Positions 9,401 through 17,422 of a DNA stretch of 64,000 bases are shown piece after piece. The stretch lies in the NCBI GenBank assembly GCA_964384465.1, contig CAYLLT010000020.1, forward strand, positions 3,262 through 67,261, read 5' to 3'. The DNA comes from CAYLLT01 sp964384465. GTDB lineage: Bacteria > Planctomycetota > Phycisphaerae > UBA1845 > PWPN01. Both the position numbers and the translations under genes were made by a program. Numbering within the stretch: position 1 is the first letter of the stretch; the number at the start of each line of letters is the position of its first letter. Under the pieces are notes generated by a model that saw nothing but the letters and a program-made list of their open reading frames with translations, searched no databases and had not been told where the DNA came from.

Positions 9401-11178
9401 GCCGAGGCGCACAGCAGCATCTTCACGAACAGCGCATCGGCTGACGAAGCGAAACTCCACGTATGACCCGCCTGCTGCCAGGCGTCGATCACCAGCGCAG
9501 CGCAGCCCGCCACGAACGGCGACGCCATCGAAGTCCCGCTGATGTTCAGATAATCGTTGGCCACCTGATCGGACAAGGCCCCGTCGGCATCGCCATCATT
9601 GGAATCGATGGACATGATCTTGCTGTACTTCGCGGTCACCGTGCCGCCGGGTGCGATCACATCCGGCTTGTAGTCCTCCGTGGCGTCGGGCACGTCGGTC
9701 CAGATCGATGTGTAGTCGGTGAGCTGGTTGATGTCATTCGCCGCGCCCACCGTGATGACTTTGCCCGCCCGGCCCGGGTCTGTGGTCTCTCCCGTAGGCC
9801 CATCGTTACCCATGGAATTGCAGACCACGATGCCGTTGTCCACGGCGGTGTTGGCTTTGGCCCGAAGCGTGGTGTCCTCCGCACCGGGCGTGATCAAACC
9901 GATGCTCATGTTGAGCACCTTGATGTTGTGAGCCACCCGCTGCGTCACCATGTCGTCCAGCGCTGCGCCGATATCAGTGGTGCTGCCCGAGCCGGCATTG
10001 GTGAATACCTTGCCCCCCGCCCAGCGGCAGGCCGGAGCCACACCGCGAAACAGGTTGAAGCTGTCACCGACGCCGAAATTGGACACATCCGCCGAAACGG
10101 TGTTTGCGGCGGAGTAAGCCTTGCCACCCGTGTTGCCGGTGTTAGCACTGTTGTATGAGGAGTAGAGGCGCGGTGCCCCGCTCGCCTGAGGGTTTGCCAG
10201 ATTGTTGTTGGTTACCGAAATCGGAGAGCTAGAACTGGACAAGATCGATCCGATCGCAACGTAACCAAAGGAGCTGTTTACATAAGCTTGGCCGTGCTGA
10301 GCGCTGCGTCCACCGCCGGTCGCCCAGATCATGTTGCTGACCCAGTCAAACTGCGTGACGGCCGCCGGCAGCTCGTGCGGCGAGGGATAGAAGGATCCTG
10401 CCATGCTGGGGAATGTGCCCTGGTCCGTCCAGCGGATCGTCGTGGGATTGACCCCGGAAGCCGCCCCGGTGCCCAGAGCGATACCCGCTACGTGAGTGCC
10501 GTGCGACTGGAAACCAATTGGAGTCGCTGACGCATCGCTGGTGTAGTCGTGCCAATACTCCATGCGGCCCGCAAGGTCTGTGTGGCTGTCATCCACACCG
10601 GTGTCCACGATCGCAATCGTGATGCTGGTGTCGCCGTCATATCCGTTATTCCAAAGATACGGCCGCACGCGCCCGTTGCGGCAGGCCTTGTCCAGGTGCA
10701 ACTGGATCGGCTGTGACTCGATCACGCCCAAGAGCGAGGGTCCGGCTCCCTGCACGGCGCCGCGAATCGTGCTCAAAGGGAGCGTGCCGTTCCATCCGTA
10801 GCTGACGCTCTTGTAGATGTGTGTAATCCGGCCGCCGAGCTTGGCGAACTGATCGAGCTGCTGCTGCCGGATCTGCGCGGAAAAAACGAACTCGACGGAA
10901 ACGCTTTCATCCACCGCCAGCGGCGCCGTGGCCGGATTCGCGCGGTTGTTTTCAAATTGCAGGACTTTCGTTTCAAGCCCGTCGTCGATCTGGTCTGAAT
11001 TCGAGTCCGTTTCGAGGACGGCGGGAATGGTGGGGCGGATCGCCGGTTCCGCCGGAGCGACAATCTGGTCAGCGGTGAGAGGGATTCCCGCCCGACTCAC
11101 GCCGGCCGACAACAGCAGAAGGAACACGCAGATGCCCGGCATCCATCCCCACCCGCATCGTGTCTTCGCAACACACAT
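6196..11178 (-). CDS. secreted S8 subtilisin-like protease with HYR repeats
   Basis: 1660 aa from the ATG at 11178, preferred over one 14 codons upstream because GGAGG lies 10 nt before it. A signal peptide (ICVFLLLLSAGVSRA) is followed by a ~150-residue propeptide-like region. The subtilase domain has the full triad: Asp192 (AIVDTGVDDSHTDL), His226 (SHGTHVAGIALG) and Ser550 (SGTSMASPFVAG). A pre-peptidase C-terminal-like beta domain (GGDYDLYVYDS) follows. From about residue 754 come at least seven HYR-like immunoglobulin-fold repeats, five in tandem with 85-residue spacing, then a thrombospondin-3/dockerin-like tail shared with the gene at 2586. It is probably exported and cell-surface or matrix attached. 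Substrate unknown. Confidence 0.9.
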   Translation of the reverse strand: MCVAKTRCGWGWMPGICVFLLLLSAGVSRAGIPLTADQIVAPAEPAIRPTIPAVLETDSNSDQIDDGLETKVLQFENNRANPATAPLAVDESVSVEFVFSAQIRQQQLDQFAKLGGRITHIYKSVSYGWNGTLPLSTIRGAVQGAGPSLLGVIESQPIQLHLDKACRNGRVRPYLWNNGYDGDTSITIAIVDTGVDDSHTDLAGRMEYWHDYTSDASATPIGFQSHGTHVAGIALGTGAASGVNPTTIRWTDQGTFPSMAGSFYPSPHELPAAVTQFDWVSNMIWATGGGRSAQHGQAYVNSSFGYVAIGSILSSSSSPISVTNNNLANPQASGAPRLYSSYNSANTGNTGGKAYSAANTVSADVSNFGVGDSFNLFRGVAPACRWAGGKVFTNAGSGSTTDIGAALDDMVTQRVAHNIKVLNMSIGLITPGAEDTTLRAKANTAVDNGIVVCNSMGNDGPTGETTDPGRAGKVITVGAANDINQLTDYTSIWTDVPDATEDYKPDVIAPGGTVTAKYSKIMSIDSNDGDADGALSDQVANDYLNISGTSMASPFVAGCAALVIDAWQQAGHTWSFASSADALFVKMLLCASATETNQTREVSTNNPTLERASNNATTGKNKDTFEGYGMINADAAVDALTLPLISPLSDSLGSLVTDRRAAGRYMDLTSGTPVAFILTGMSGGDYDLYVYDSVPDTKGNPVILASSANVGTNVNESICYTPVASRRAYILVKRVTGTGAFTLTGGNDTTPPNITSCGSNQSASANGSCQAAVPNMTGDVTATDNCTASGSLTKTQSPLAGTLVSAGVTTVTITVKDAANNSATCMKSFTVNDTTVPSITSCGSNQSASANGSCQAAVPDMTGDVTATDNCTASGSLTRTQSPIAGTLVGLGVTSVTITVKDAANNSAICNKNFTVNDTTAPSITSCGSNQSASANGSCQAAVPNMTGDVTATDNCTASGSLTKTQSPTAGTLVGAGVTTVTITVKDAANNSAMCNKSFTVNDITAPSITSCGSNQSASANGSCQAAVPDMTGDVTATDNCTPSGSLTRTQSPIAGTLVGLGATTVTITVKDVANNPAMCTKSFTVNDAAAPTITDCGPNQAVNADANCQAVVPDFTAGVTATDNCTAGGSLTRTQSPTAGSTVTGKGPHTVTLTVKDAANNQVMCTRTLTLNDVTGPVITITGGTPNAFTCQNNQPNQYVEQGATASDSCDGAISVGPPSYPEGFPNTQVEGTYHAVYTATDLSGNPSTATRMIVVSEDAPLMITNLPSDLIVECQGCTSPSSSGTPKTDTVVAAWLAQPQGQDHCDNDTTIGNDAPACLPLGTTTVTWTASHPGGTPPNVTASRMLTVQDTLSPNVTCLAAPAPISADANCQAAIPELASGASASDGCNPNVLTTQNPPAGTPVGPGAHTVTVTADDGHGHTANCTVDVTVVDTTASAISSCGPAQFAPADGNCQAPVPDFTADVTATDNCTPAGSLTKTQSPLVGTLVGLGNTTVTVTVKDAADIGSDCPNTFTVSSPDDDNDGTPNCGDGCPNDVGKIAPGQCGCGTPDTDTDSDGTADCNDLCPTTPAGDPPGLSGCPPLRFDFDLNGRVDQDDYNQFKLCRTGPTIYGPPPTGCTPAQFTACDVDSDGDGDNDDYGYFQRCYSGASNYNPHCAD
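7645..8919 (-). repeat. five tandem 255-bp coding repeats (HYR domains)
   Basis: Units begin (minus strand) at 8919, 8664, 8409, 8154 and 7899. The first four are nearly identical in DNA; the fifth has diverged (SCGSNQSASANGSCQ becomes DCGPNQAVNADANCQ). Each unit has the pattern SCG...CQA.VP...DVTATDNCT...V.VTVKDAANN..C. A further related unit lies at about 6640-6870. The near identity of four units points to recent amplification. Confidence 0.9.
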
Positions 11179-11397
11179 CCTGATACTCCCTCCGTAGGTC
11201 CTCCGGACACCTGTTTCCACTGATACCGATGCTTTGGAACCGCCGCTGAACGGCTCATCCTGAAGGGAGTGTTTTCAGCCGTGCTGACTGGAGAATAGTA
11301 TAGCAGATTGGAGCAGGTTTATAAACAGAAAAATGTCAGGATAATGCTGGCGGAATGTATGACACTTGGGCGGGTTGCCTTTTCGATAGGACCGCGG

Positions 11398-11458
11398 CGT
11401 TTTATTGCCGCCAACCCGCGTCCGCAACGCCAGAGCGGCGATAAATTGCCGCGGTCCT
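11398..11458. repeat. imperfect inverted repeat (AGGACCGCGGC ends)
   Basis: AGGACCGCGGC at 11398 is matched by GCCGCGGTCCT ending at 11458, with further partial pairing (TTTTATTGCCGCC against GGCGATAAATT). It looks like a small dispersed palindromic element rather than a terminator, because no T run follows. Confidence 0.55.
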
Positions 11459-11553
11459 GTGGATAGGGAGCTCCCCGGACCCGCCTGAATTGTGAATGAC
11501 CCGATAAAATTGGTGAACGCCTCGCCCACCTCATTTTGATTCCGGCCAGTCGT

Positions 11554-11618
11554 GTAGGGTGGGTCTTGACCCACCTTCGACAAATCACCCATTGCTGGTG
11601 GGTCAAGACCCACACTAC
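11554..11618. repeat. 65-bp palindromic element with 22-bp inverted arms
   Basis: The left arm 11554-11575 (begins GTAGGGTGGGTC, ends GACCCACC) pairs with the right arm 11597-11618 (begins GGTGGGTCAAG, ends CACACTAC) with one mismatch; 21 bp separate them. The strong cruciform potential and clean ends suggest a MITE- or REP-like element. Its GTAGGGT end is shared with the element at 374. Confidence 0.7.
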
Positions 11619-11698
11619 GAAACTCGCTTTCCGCTTGAACCCGTCCTTGCCTCAGTGTATATCTGGGCACGTAGATCAACCGAGAAATAGGTGAAACG

Positions 11699-12274
11699 AT
11701 GGCGGCTGACAGGCGGTCGCAGATTCCGCTGGGGCGAATCGAACGAAGCATTCTGCTCGTGCGCGGTCAGAGGGTCATGCTCGACGCCGATCTCGCCGCA
11801 CTTTACGGCGTAGAAACGCGCGTGTTGAATCAGGCGGTCAAACGCAACCTCGGTCGGTTTCCGTCCGACTTCATGTTTCGACTGACGTGGGACGAAGCGG
11901 AAGCTTTAAGATCACAAATTGTGATCTTAAACGAGAACCCTTCCGGCCGGGGTAAACATCGCAAGTATCCACCCTATGTGTTTACAGAGCACGGCGCCAT
12001 AATGGCCGCCAATGTGCTCAACTCCGCAAGAGCGGTCAAAGCCAGCATCTACGTCGTGCGCGCGTTCGTAAATCTTCGGCAGATGTTCGCATCGCACAAG
12101 GAGCTGGCCGCCAAGCTCGCAGAGTTGGAACGCCGATTGGAAAAACACGACGGCCAGTTAATCGCCCTCGTGGAGGCCATCCGGCAGTTGATGCAGCCCC
12201 CGCCCGATCCGCCACGCCGCCGAATCGGGTTTGCGACCGAGCTCGAAGGCAGGGCACGCAGAGCGAACAGGTGA
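11699..12274 (+). CDS. ORF6N/KilA-N-like domain protein
   Basis: 191 aa from the ATG at 11699, with AGGTGA 8 nt upstream. The N-terminal ~100 residues match the ORF6N domain of phage and mobile-element proteins: ILLVRGQRVMLDADLAALYGV, LNQAVKRNLGRFPSDFMFRL and YPPYVFTEHGAIMAANVL are characteristic. Residues ~125-165 form a short coiled coil (ELAAKLAELERRLEKHDGQL). Such proteins are thought to bind DNA; the role of chromosomal single-gene copies is unknown. It lies beside palindromic repeats and a toxin-antitoxin pair, an accessory context. Confidence 0.85.
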   Translation: MAADRRSQIPLGRIERSILLVRGQRVMLDADLAALYGVETRVLNQAVKRNLGRFPSDFMFRLTWDEAEALRSQIVILNENPSGRGKHRKYPPYVFTEHGAIMAANVLNSARAVKASIYVVRAFVNLRQMFASHKELAAKLAELERRLEKHDGQLIALVEAIRQLMQPPPDPPRRRIGFATELEGRARRANR

Positions 12275-12308
12275 AGATCGCGGCGATACGCGCGTTGCGT
12301 TGTGAACG

Positions 12309-12420
12309 ATCGAACCTGTCCCGTTCGTTTTCCGGTCCGAGTTGCGTCTCCTTTGTCCTTCCCGGGCGGAGCAACGCTTGCGTCGAGTAGGAAAGAGTAG
12401 GAAAGCGGGACAGGTTCGAT
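12309..12420. repeat. 112-bp element with 15-bp perfect inverted ends
   Basis: ATCGAACCTGTCCCG (12309-12323) is the exact reverse complement of CGGGACAGGTTCGAT (12406-12420). The interior carries a doubled GAGTAGGAAA motif. No frame inside it is protein-like. It sits in the convergent spacer between the ORF6N gene and higA and resembles a short non-autonomous element. Confidence 0.65.
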
Positions 12421-12473
12421 TCTTGATAGGCGAAAAGAGTATACGCAGCCCCAAACTCGTCTTGGCGTTTTGA

Positions 12474-12896
12474 TCACTCGATGAAAACAGACGCATCGAG
12501 CTTGAACCGCGCGGCCAGCTTCTTGATCTGCGATTTCGACAAGGCGCGATCGCCCTTCAGGAACATCGACACGGCCGATTCGCTGCCGATGATGCGGCCG
12601 ATCGCGGCCTGACTCAGCTTGTTCGCCTCCATCAACGCCCGGAGCGCTTCCCGCGGCGTCATGGCCTCGTCGATGGCGTGATGCTCCTCCTCGTACTTGT
12701 TCACCAGGACGATCAGGGCGTCAAGGTAATCGCCCGCGCCGCTGTCCAGATCGCGGCCCATCAACTCCGAGATGATCGCCGCTCCGGCTTCGTGCTCGTC
12801 GTCGTTCTTGATCGTCTTGAGCGGGAAACGTTGCACCAACTCCATGTAGGTGTCGCGCTCCTGCCGCTTGTTTTTAGACCTCGTCCGGGTGGGCAT
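12474..12896 (-). CDS. higA: HigA-type antitoxin (XRE-family HTH)
   Basis: 140 aa from the ATG at 12896, with GGAG 5 nt upstream. The C-terminal half is a Cro/CI-type helix-turn-helix (MEANKLSQAAIGRIIGSESAVSMFLKG in pieces, residues ~85-125), preceded by the acidic ~80-residue segment usual in antitoxins encoded downstream of HigB. It should neutralise HigB by direct binding and repress the shared promoter. It lies 10 bp after the toxin gene, the reversed toxin-first order typical of higBA. Confidence 0.85.
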   Translation of the reverse strand: MPTRTRSKNKRQERDTYMELVQRFPLKTIKNDDEHEAGAAIISELMGRDLDSGAGDYLDALIVLVNKYEEEHHAIDEAMTPREALRALMEANKLSQAAIGRIIGSESAVSMFLKGDRALSKSQIKKLAARFKLDASVFIE

Positions 12897-12906
12897 AAGA
12901 ACTCCG

Positions 12907-13224
12907 CTAAAACAACTTCTTCCACAACTTCTTGTCGTATTCCTTGTGGTCCATCACCGCCTCGATTTTCACCGTCTGCCGCTTGTAATCGACATGGGCA
13001 AGGATGCGGTACTTGTTCCCGCCAATGTCGAATACGGTCGCAGTCCTCCCCGTGTCGCCGGTGGCCACGTCGGTCTGGCCGAACGTCGCCTTCGTCTCCT
13101 GGAAATTCTGCCAATGAGCCTTCCGGGCCAGTTTGAACCAATTCTCGAACGCCGCCGCGTGTGGACTGCGCTCCGGTTTGGCCGCATAAAAGTCTCTCAA
13201 TTTCCTTCGGCTGATCACGTTCAC
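12907..13224 (-). CDS. higB: HigB-type mRNA interferase toxin
   Basis: 105 aa from a GTG at 13224, or 103 aa from a GTG at 13218, which has better spacing from GAAGG. It matches the HigB toxin family of RelE-like ribosome-dependent mRNA endonucleases: VISRRKLRDFYAAKPE at the start, FENWFKLARKAHWQNF, VFDIGGNKYRILAHVDY and KIEAVMDHKEYDK near the end. Its target would be translated mRNA. It is co-transcribed with the antitoxin from the promoter at 13233-13261. Intact by length. Confidence 0.88.
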   Translation of the reverse strand: MNVISRRKLRDFYAAKPERSPHAAAFENWFKLARKAHWQNFQETKATFGQTDVATGDTGRTATVFDIGGNKYRILAHVDYKRQTVKIEAVMDHKEYDKKLWKKLF

Positions 13225-13232
13225 GCCTTCAC

Positions 13233-13288
13233 ATTATGCGAAGTATTCTGGCCCCTGTCAAGAGCAAGCCTTCTCAAAATGCGAAGTA
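13233..13288 (-). promoter_or_regulatory. higBA promoter and direct-repeat operator
   Basis: On the minus strand TTGACA (13261-13256) and CATAAT (13238-13233) are separated by exactly 17 nt, a strong sigma-70 promoter ending just before higB, so the leader is only a few nucleotides. The 10-mer ATGCGAAGTA (plus-strand reading) occurs at 13236-13245, overlapping the -10, and again at 13279-13288, just upstream of the -35. The 43-bp offset is about four helical turns. These are likely HigA operator sites (inference). Confidence 0.75.
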
Positions 13289-13599
13289 AAGCGGGTCGCC
13301 GCCCAAGATTTGAGGAATTCCTTGCATCTGCGAATCATCTGCGCCATCTGCGGATTGCTCCCCACGGAACGCGCAACGTGTTCTGTCAAAGAATGGGGCC
13401 AAGGCGGTACTCGTGTGCAGTGTCACTGGAGAGACCGGGCGTGGTGCCGTCGAAAAATAAAAACAGCGAAACGAAGCCGTGGATTACCCGTTCGCGCACT
13501 GCTTTGCCGGCGCACCCGAACGGAACACTTGTCGGACTTTTCGCGACCGGCGCAAGGACGTATGGCGATGATCGAACGGTCGCCGGTTGAAACGGTTGT
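13262..13599. other. spacer with no supported gene
   Basis: About 340 bp between the higBA promoter and the 3' end of the IOR gene. A plus-strand frame at 13310-13717 has no ribosome binding site or domain and runs antisense into the IOR gene, so I do not accept it. Nothing else is seen. Confidence 0.4.
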
Positions 13600-16500
13600 T
13601 CAGGACGAAGCTTTCTTCTCCGCGGCTCGGCGTCTCTGCGGAGAATTCAGCGCGGCCAGCAGTTGTTCGGCCTTGGCGCGGGTGGCTTCGATCTTCGGCA
13701 GGCGGATCTCCGCGTAGCCGGTGATCGTTTCCACGCTCTTGAGCACGTCGACGTATTGCCGGTAAGTCACCTCGTTGTCGAAAGAGAAGCCATCCACCAC
13801 GCCCTCATACCACATGAGCAGCTCGCGATCCTCCCGATGCCACCACGGCATGGCTTTGCGCAGGAAGCGCAAACTGCGGAGGCAGTAGAGCATCCAGTGC
13901 GGCGGGCTGATGTCGATCTGCTGGCCGAAGAAGCGCGGGTGAAACGTCCGTCGATAGCGGATGCGGTCGCCGTTGGAGGGGTTGATGTTGTAGCGGTGCC
14001 GGTCGCGGCGCATCTTCTCGTAGCTGGTGAGCAGATGGGCGACGAAGAACTCGTCCTTAATGAGCATGAGCTTGGCCAGGTTCCAGACCACCGCCCGCGT
14101 GGCGGCGAACTCGTATCGCTCGTGGTCGGCCAGGAACATCCGGCGCACGCGCTGGACGTACCGCTGGGCGTAACGGACGCCGCCCCACTGGACCAGGTCG
14201 TAGATGCGGACGGCGATGTCCTGCATGGTCTGACGGTCGAGTTCGCGGCAGGCGCGGAGCGTGGTGTAGACCATGTGCTTGTACGATCGCGCGAGCTTGG
14301 TGTCGGGCAGGCGGCGCTTGCCGGCCGGGCGCGTGCCCTCGTGGCGCAGGGCGCGGCGCTTGCCGAGCAGGCGCATGTTGAGGTAAGCGGCTTTCTCGCG
14401 AACGGTACGGGCCAGCGACGGCTCCGGCTCGTGCTCGGCGAACAGGTGCGGATGGCTGACCAGCTTGCGACCGATGTCGAACGCCCGCAGGTTCTTCTTG
14501 AAATCGGCGCGGATGGTGTTGCGGATGCCCTCCTTCATCGCCTCCAGTGAGACGGGGATCAAACCGCGTTGAAAGGCGACGCCGAGCATGGTGATGTTGG
14601 CATAGAGCTTGGTGCCGAAGATCCGCTCGCACAGCGAGGTGATGCGGGCGGAGAAATAGCGGTCGCTGCGCGTCGCCTGGCGGAGGGCCCGCTCGAGTTC
14701 ATCGACTTTGAATTCGTCGAGGCCCATCAGCGTGCGGATGGTCGGCGTGCGATCGGTGTTGATGACCGCGGCGGTGCGATCGGCGGATGAGATCCGGAAG
14801 CCAGCATCTGGATCTACGGCGCGTGCGGCCTCGAGAAGGTCGATGCCCAGCAGGAGGTCGGCTTTACCGTAGGGGACGGTCATACTGACGGGGAGAGAGG
14901 GCGAGTGGGCGAGGGGGCGAGGGGGCGAGGGGCTCTTGCTGAAGATGAGTTGCGAGTAGACGCCGCCGTTGCGGATGGCCAGGCCCTTCTTGTCGCTGAA
15001 CTGGACGTGGTAGCCCTCGTGCTGGCCGGCGTGAACGAGGATGCTGGTGGCCGTGCCGATGCCCATACCGCCGACGCCGGCGATCCAGGCCCGCCAGACG
15101 TCGCCCGCGAAGTCGATGACCGGCTCGGGGATGTCCTCCAGCGTGATCTTGTGGCCGCGAGGCGTGGGCGGGTGTTTGCGGGTGACAATCACTTCTTCGA
15201 AGGATGGGCACGCATCGAGCCGCGCGCACGCGCCGTCGTTGACGCACCAGGACAGATCGGTCTGAATCTTGGGGCCGTAGTTCGTCTGCTCGATGGTCAG
15301 GCCGGGGCAGCCGGTTTTGTTCGTGCACTCCAGGCAGAACTCGCACACTTCGGGCGTGACGTTCATGTAGACCTTTTTGCGGACGAACCCGCGGCGACTC
15401 TGCTCGGCCCGTTCGTGGCCCATCCGGCGGCGGTGATAGGTGATGCCGCATTCCTTGTCGGCGATGATGATCTTGACGCCGTCGGCGAGGATGGTCTTTT
15501 CGAGCAGGGCTTTGTAGCCCTCGCGGTCTTCCGGATCCACGCGGACGACCGGACTCTTCCCGCCGGTGATGGCGCGCGCGATCGTCTCGATGTCCTGCGA
15601 CTGGATCGGGCGGTCGAGCAGGTCGGCATCAAGCGCGGGCAGCGGCTGATGGCCGGTCATGGCCGTCGTGCCGTTGGCGAGAATGATGTAGGTGAGGTCC
15701 TGCCGCCCGGCGATCGAGTTGCTGATCGCGGCCGAGCCGGAGTGAAAGAACGTCGAGTCGCCCATGAAGACGACCTGCTTGTTGCGGATGAACGGGTCGA
15801 TACCGCTGCCGGTCCCGCCGCCGAGGCCCATGCCGGAGTAGTTGTGCATGAGCGGGGCGTTCGGCTCGAACATCAGCATGGTGTAGCAGCCGGTGTCGCC
15901 GTGGAAGACGAGATCGATGGCCCCGCGCTTGTGGTGCTTGCGCATGTAGGCTTCATCAGCAAACTGCTGTTTGACCTGGAGCAGCACGTTGGACGAATCG
16001 CGGTGCGGACAGCCGGGGCAGAACGTGGGCGTGCGGGCGGGGATGCTCATCTCGATCTTCGCGGTGTCGGAGATGATGCGCAGCTCGGTCTCGATGCCTG
16101 CTGCCGCGCGGCGGGCGAGCGGCGATTCGATGGCCCGCAGGAAACGCCCCAGTCTGTCGGCGACGATGGAGACATTAAGCCCCAAAACCGAAGGGAATCC
16201 GCTGCCGCCACCGGGAAACTGCTTGCCCCAGATCTTGCTCACCCGTCTCCCATTCGCCTGCGCATAGCGGATGGCAATCTCCGCGATCTGATCCTCGATG
16301 AACGAGCGGCGTTCCTCGACGATCAGCACGTGCTCGAATCGGGCCAGCAGCGGTTCGATCTGCCGGCGGTCGAGCGGGTAGGTCAGCGCGAGTTTGAAGA
16401 CCGGCACCTCACCGGCGAGGCCGACGTCATGCAGGGCCTGCACGACATATTGATGGGCCAGACCACTGCTGACGATCAGCACCTCGTTCGTAGGCGCGTC

Positions 16501-17259
16501 GTCGAGTTGATTGAGGCCGATTCGCTCGACTTCGCGGGCCAATCGCTCGTAACGTTCGGGCAGTTCGACCTCGCGCCGGCCGGTCCTCGGCGGGAGCAGC
16601 ACCGTGTTTTCCAGATCGAGGGCGTAGGTGTGCAAATCGAATGGATGTTTCGTGTTGGTTAGCGGGTAGTGGTTGGGGCGACAGGTGACGGAGCCGCCGC
16701 CTTCCGCCTGCGTGGTGGTGACGATATAGCCCAGGTACAGTCCGCTGGCCCGCGACAACTGGAACGCGATGTCCACGTAATCTTTGAGTTCCTGGATGGT
16801 GCTGGGTTCGATGATGGGGACGAACAGGTGACGGAACAGAAACCGCGAATCGGCGGGGACCTGCGTGCTCTCGCTCCACGGGTCGTCGCCGACGACGATC
16901 ACCGCTCCGCCTTCGGGATGCGGGCCGGCGAGATTCCCGATCGCGAGCGCATCGCTGGCCACGTGCAGGCCAACGCTCTTGAATACCGCCATGGCCCGCA
17001 GCGGGCCCATCTGCGAGCCGTTGACGGCCGCGACGGAGAGCGCTTCGTTGTTGGCCAGGCGGCCCTCGATGCCGTGCTCCTTGAGCAGCGGGGCACAGTC
17101 GGCCAGCACGTCGAAGAACGTCGCCACCGGCGAGCCGGGATAGCCGGTCATCAGGTGGACGCCGCCGTCGGTTTCGAGGGCGCCTTTGAAGATCAGCTCA
17201 TTGCCGTTGAATACGTCGGAGCCGGCGTTGCGCAGGAACTTCGGTGGGACGGTTTTCAT
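13600..17259 (-). CDS. indolepyruvate:ferredoxin oxidoreductase, fused subunits
   Basis: 1219 aa from the ATG at 17259 (MKTVPPKFLRNAGSDVFNG). It oxidatively decarboxylates aryl-pyruvates to acyl-CoA using TPP and ferredoxin. Order of parts: 2-oxoacid oxidoreductase pyrimidine-binding domain (GNELIFKGALE, MTGYPGSP); TPP/Mg domain near residues 440-600 (HGDTGCY, GLGGGTGSG, MGDSTFFHSG); ferredoxin-type cysteines at about 640-680 (CEFCLECTNKTGC, then CVNDGACARLDAC); the gamma (IorB-like) domain from ~730 (GVGGMGIGT, FSDKKGLAIRNGG); and a C-terminal DUF6537-like region. This alpha-beta fusion with DUF6537 is a known bacterial form. Odd: a repeat-derived SPSPPRPLAHSPSLPVS stretch interrupts the gamma domain at about residues 773-790. 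Confidence 0.9.
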   Translation of the reverse strand: MKTVPPKFLRNAGSDVFNGNELIFKGALETDGGVHLMTGYPGSPVATFFDVLADCAPLLKEHGIEGRLANNEALSVAAVNGSQMGPLRAMAVFKSVGLHVASDALAIGNLAGPHPEGGAVIVVGDDPWSESTQVPADSRFLFRHLFVPIIEPSTIQELKDYVDIAFQLSRASGLYLGYIVTTTQAEGGGSVTCRPNHYPLTNTKHPFDLHTYALDLENTVLLPPRTGRREVELPERYERLAREVERIGLNQLDDAPTNEVLIVSSGLAHQYVVQALHDVGLAGEVPVFKLALTYPLDRRQIEPLLARFEHVLIVEERRSFIEDQIAEIAIRYAQANGRRVSKIWGKQFPGGGSGFPSVLGLNVSIVADRLGRFLRAIESPLARRAAAGIETELRIISDTAKIEMSIPARTPTFCPGCPHRDSSNVLLQVKQQFADEAYMRKHHKRGAIDLVFHGDTGCYTMLMFEPNAPLMHNYSGMGLGGGTGSGIDPFIRNKQVVFMGDSTFFHSGSAAISNSIAGRQDLTYIILANGTTAMTGHQPLPALDADLLDRPIQSQDIETIARAITGGKSPVVRVDPEDREGYKALLEKTILADGVKIIIADKECGITYHRRRMGHERAEQSRRGFVRKKVYMNVTPEVCEFCLECTNKTGCPGLTIEQTNYGPKIQTDLSWCVNDGACARLDACPSFEEVIVTRKHPPTPRGHKITLEDIPEPVIDFAGDVWRAWIAGVGGMGIGTATSILVHAGQHEGYHVQFSDKKGLAIRNGGVYSQLIFSKSPSPPRPLAHSPSLPVSMTVPYGKADLLLGIDLLEAARAVDPDAGFRISSADRTAAVINTDRTPTIRTLMGLDEFKVDELERALRQATRSDRYFSARITSLCERIFGTKLYANITMLGVAFQRGLIPVSLEAMKEGIRNTIRADFKKNLRAFDIGRKLVSHPHLFAEHEPEPSLARTVREKAAYLNMRLLGKRRALRHEGTRPAGKRRLPDTKLARSYKHMVYTTLRACRELDRQTMQDIAVRIYDLVQWGGVRYAQRYVQRVRRMFLADHERYEFAATRAVVWNLAKLMLIKDEFFVAHLLTSYEKMRRDRHRYNINPSNGDRIRYRRTFHPRFFGQQIDISPPHWMLYCLRSLRFLRKAMPWWHREDRELLMWYEGVVDGFSFDNEVTYRQYVDVLKSVETITGYAEIRLPKIEATRAKAEQLLAALNSPQRRRAAEKKASS
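14899..14930. repeat. octamer tandem repeat inside the IOR gene
   Basis: Four 8-bp units (GGGCGAGT, then GGGCGAGG three times) lie within the coding sequence of the IOR gamma domain. Read on the minus strand they encode a Ser/Pro-rich linker between SQLIFSK and the conserved VPYGKADLLLGIDLLEA. Reading frame is kept. Confidence 0.8.
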
Positions 17260-17422
17260 GATGGTCACGGATGGTTTCGTTGCTTCAGACCCCGCCGGCC
17301 CTTCGACCCGCGCCGGGTCGAGGGAGGCTTTCCATCGACGTGACCATGATAACGCCGGGATGACGCGGTTGCCAGTTGGCTGGAGCGACACCACATTCTT
17401 TGAAATTCGGTGCAGAAACGAC

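Larger units (their letters stand above)
11179..11698. other. 520-bp non-coding interval with two palindromic elements
   Basis: Divergent spacer between the subtilase gene (minus) and the ORF6N gene (plus). It contains the two inverted-repeat elements listed separately (11398-11458 and 11554-11618), the upstream region of the subtilase and, close to 11684, the AGGTGA that serves the ORF6N gene. A short minus-strand open frame across 11275-11751 is not protein-like. Confidence 0.5.

Noticed and set aside
13310..13717. 135-codon plus-strand frame before the IOR 3' end
   Set aside because: Overlaps the IOR coding sequence antisense; Cys/Arg-rich shadow without a start signal.
14905..16662. 585-codon plus-strand frame opposite the IOR gene
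   Set aside because: Antisense shadow; the minus strand carries all TPP and iron-sulfur motifs.
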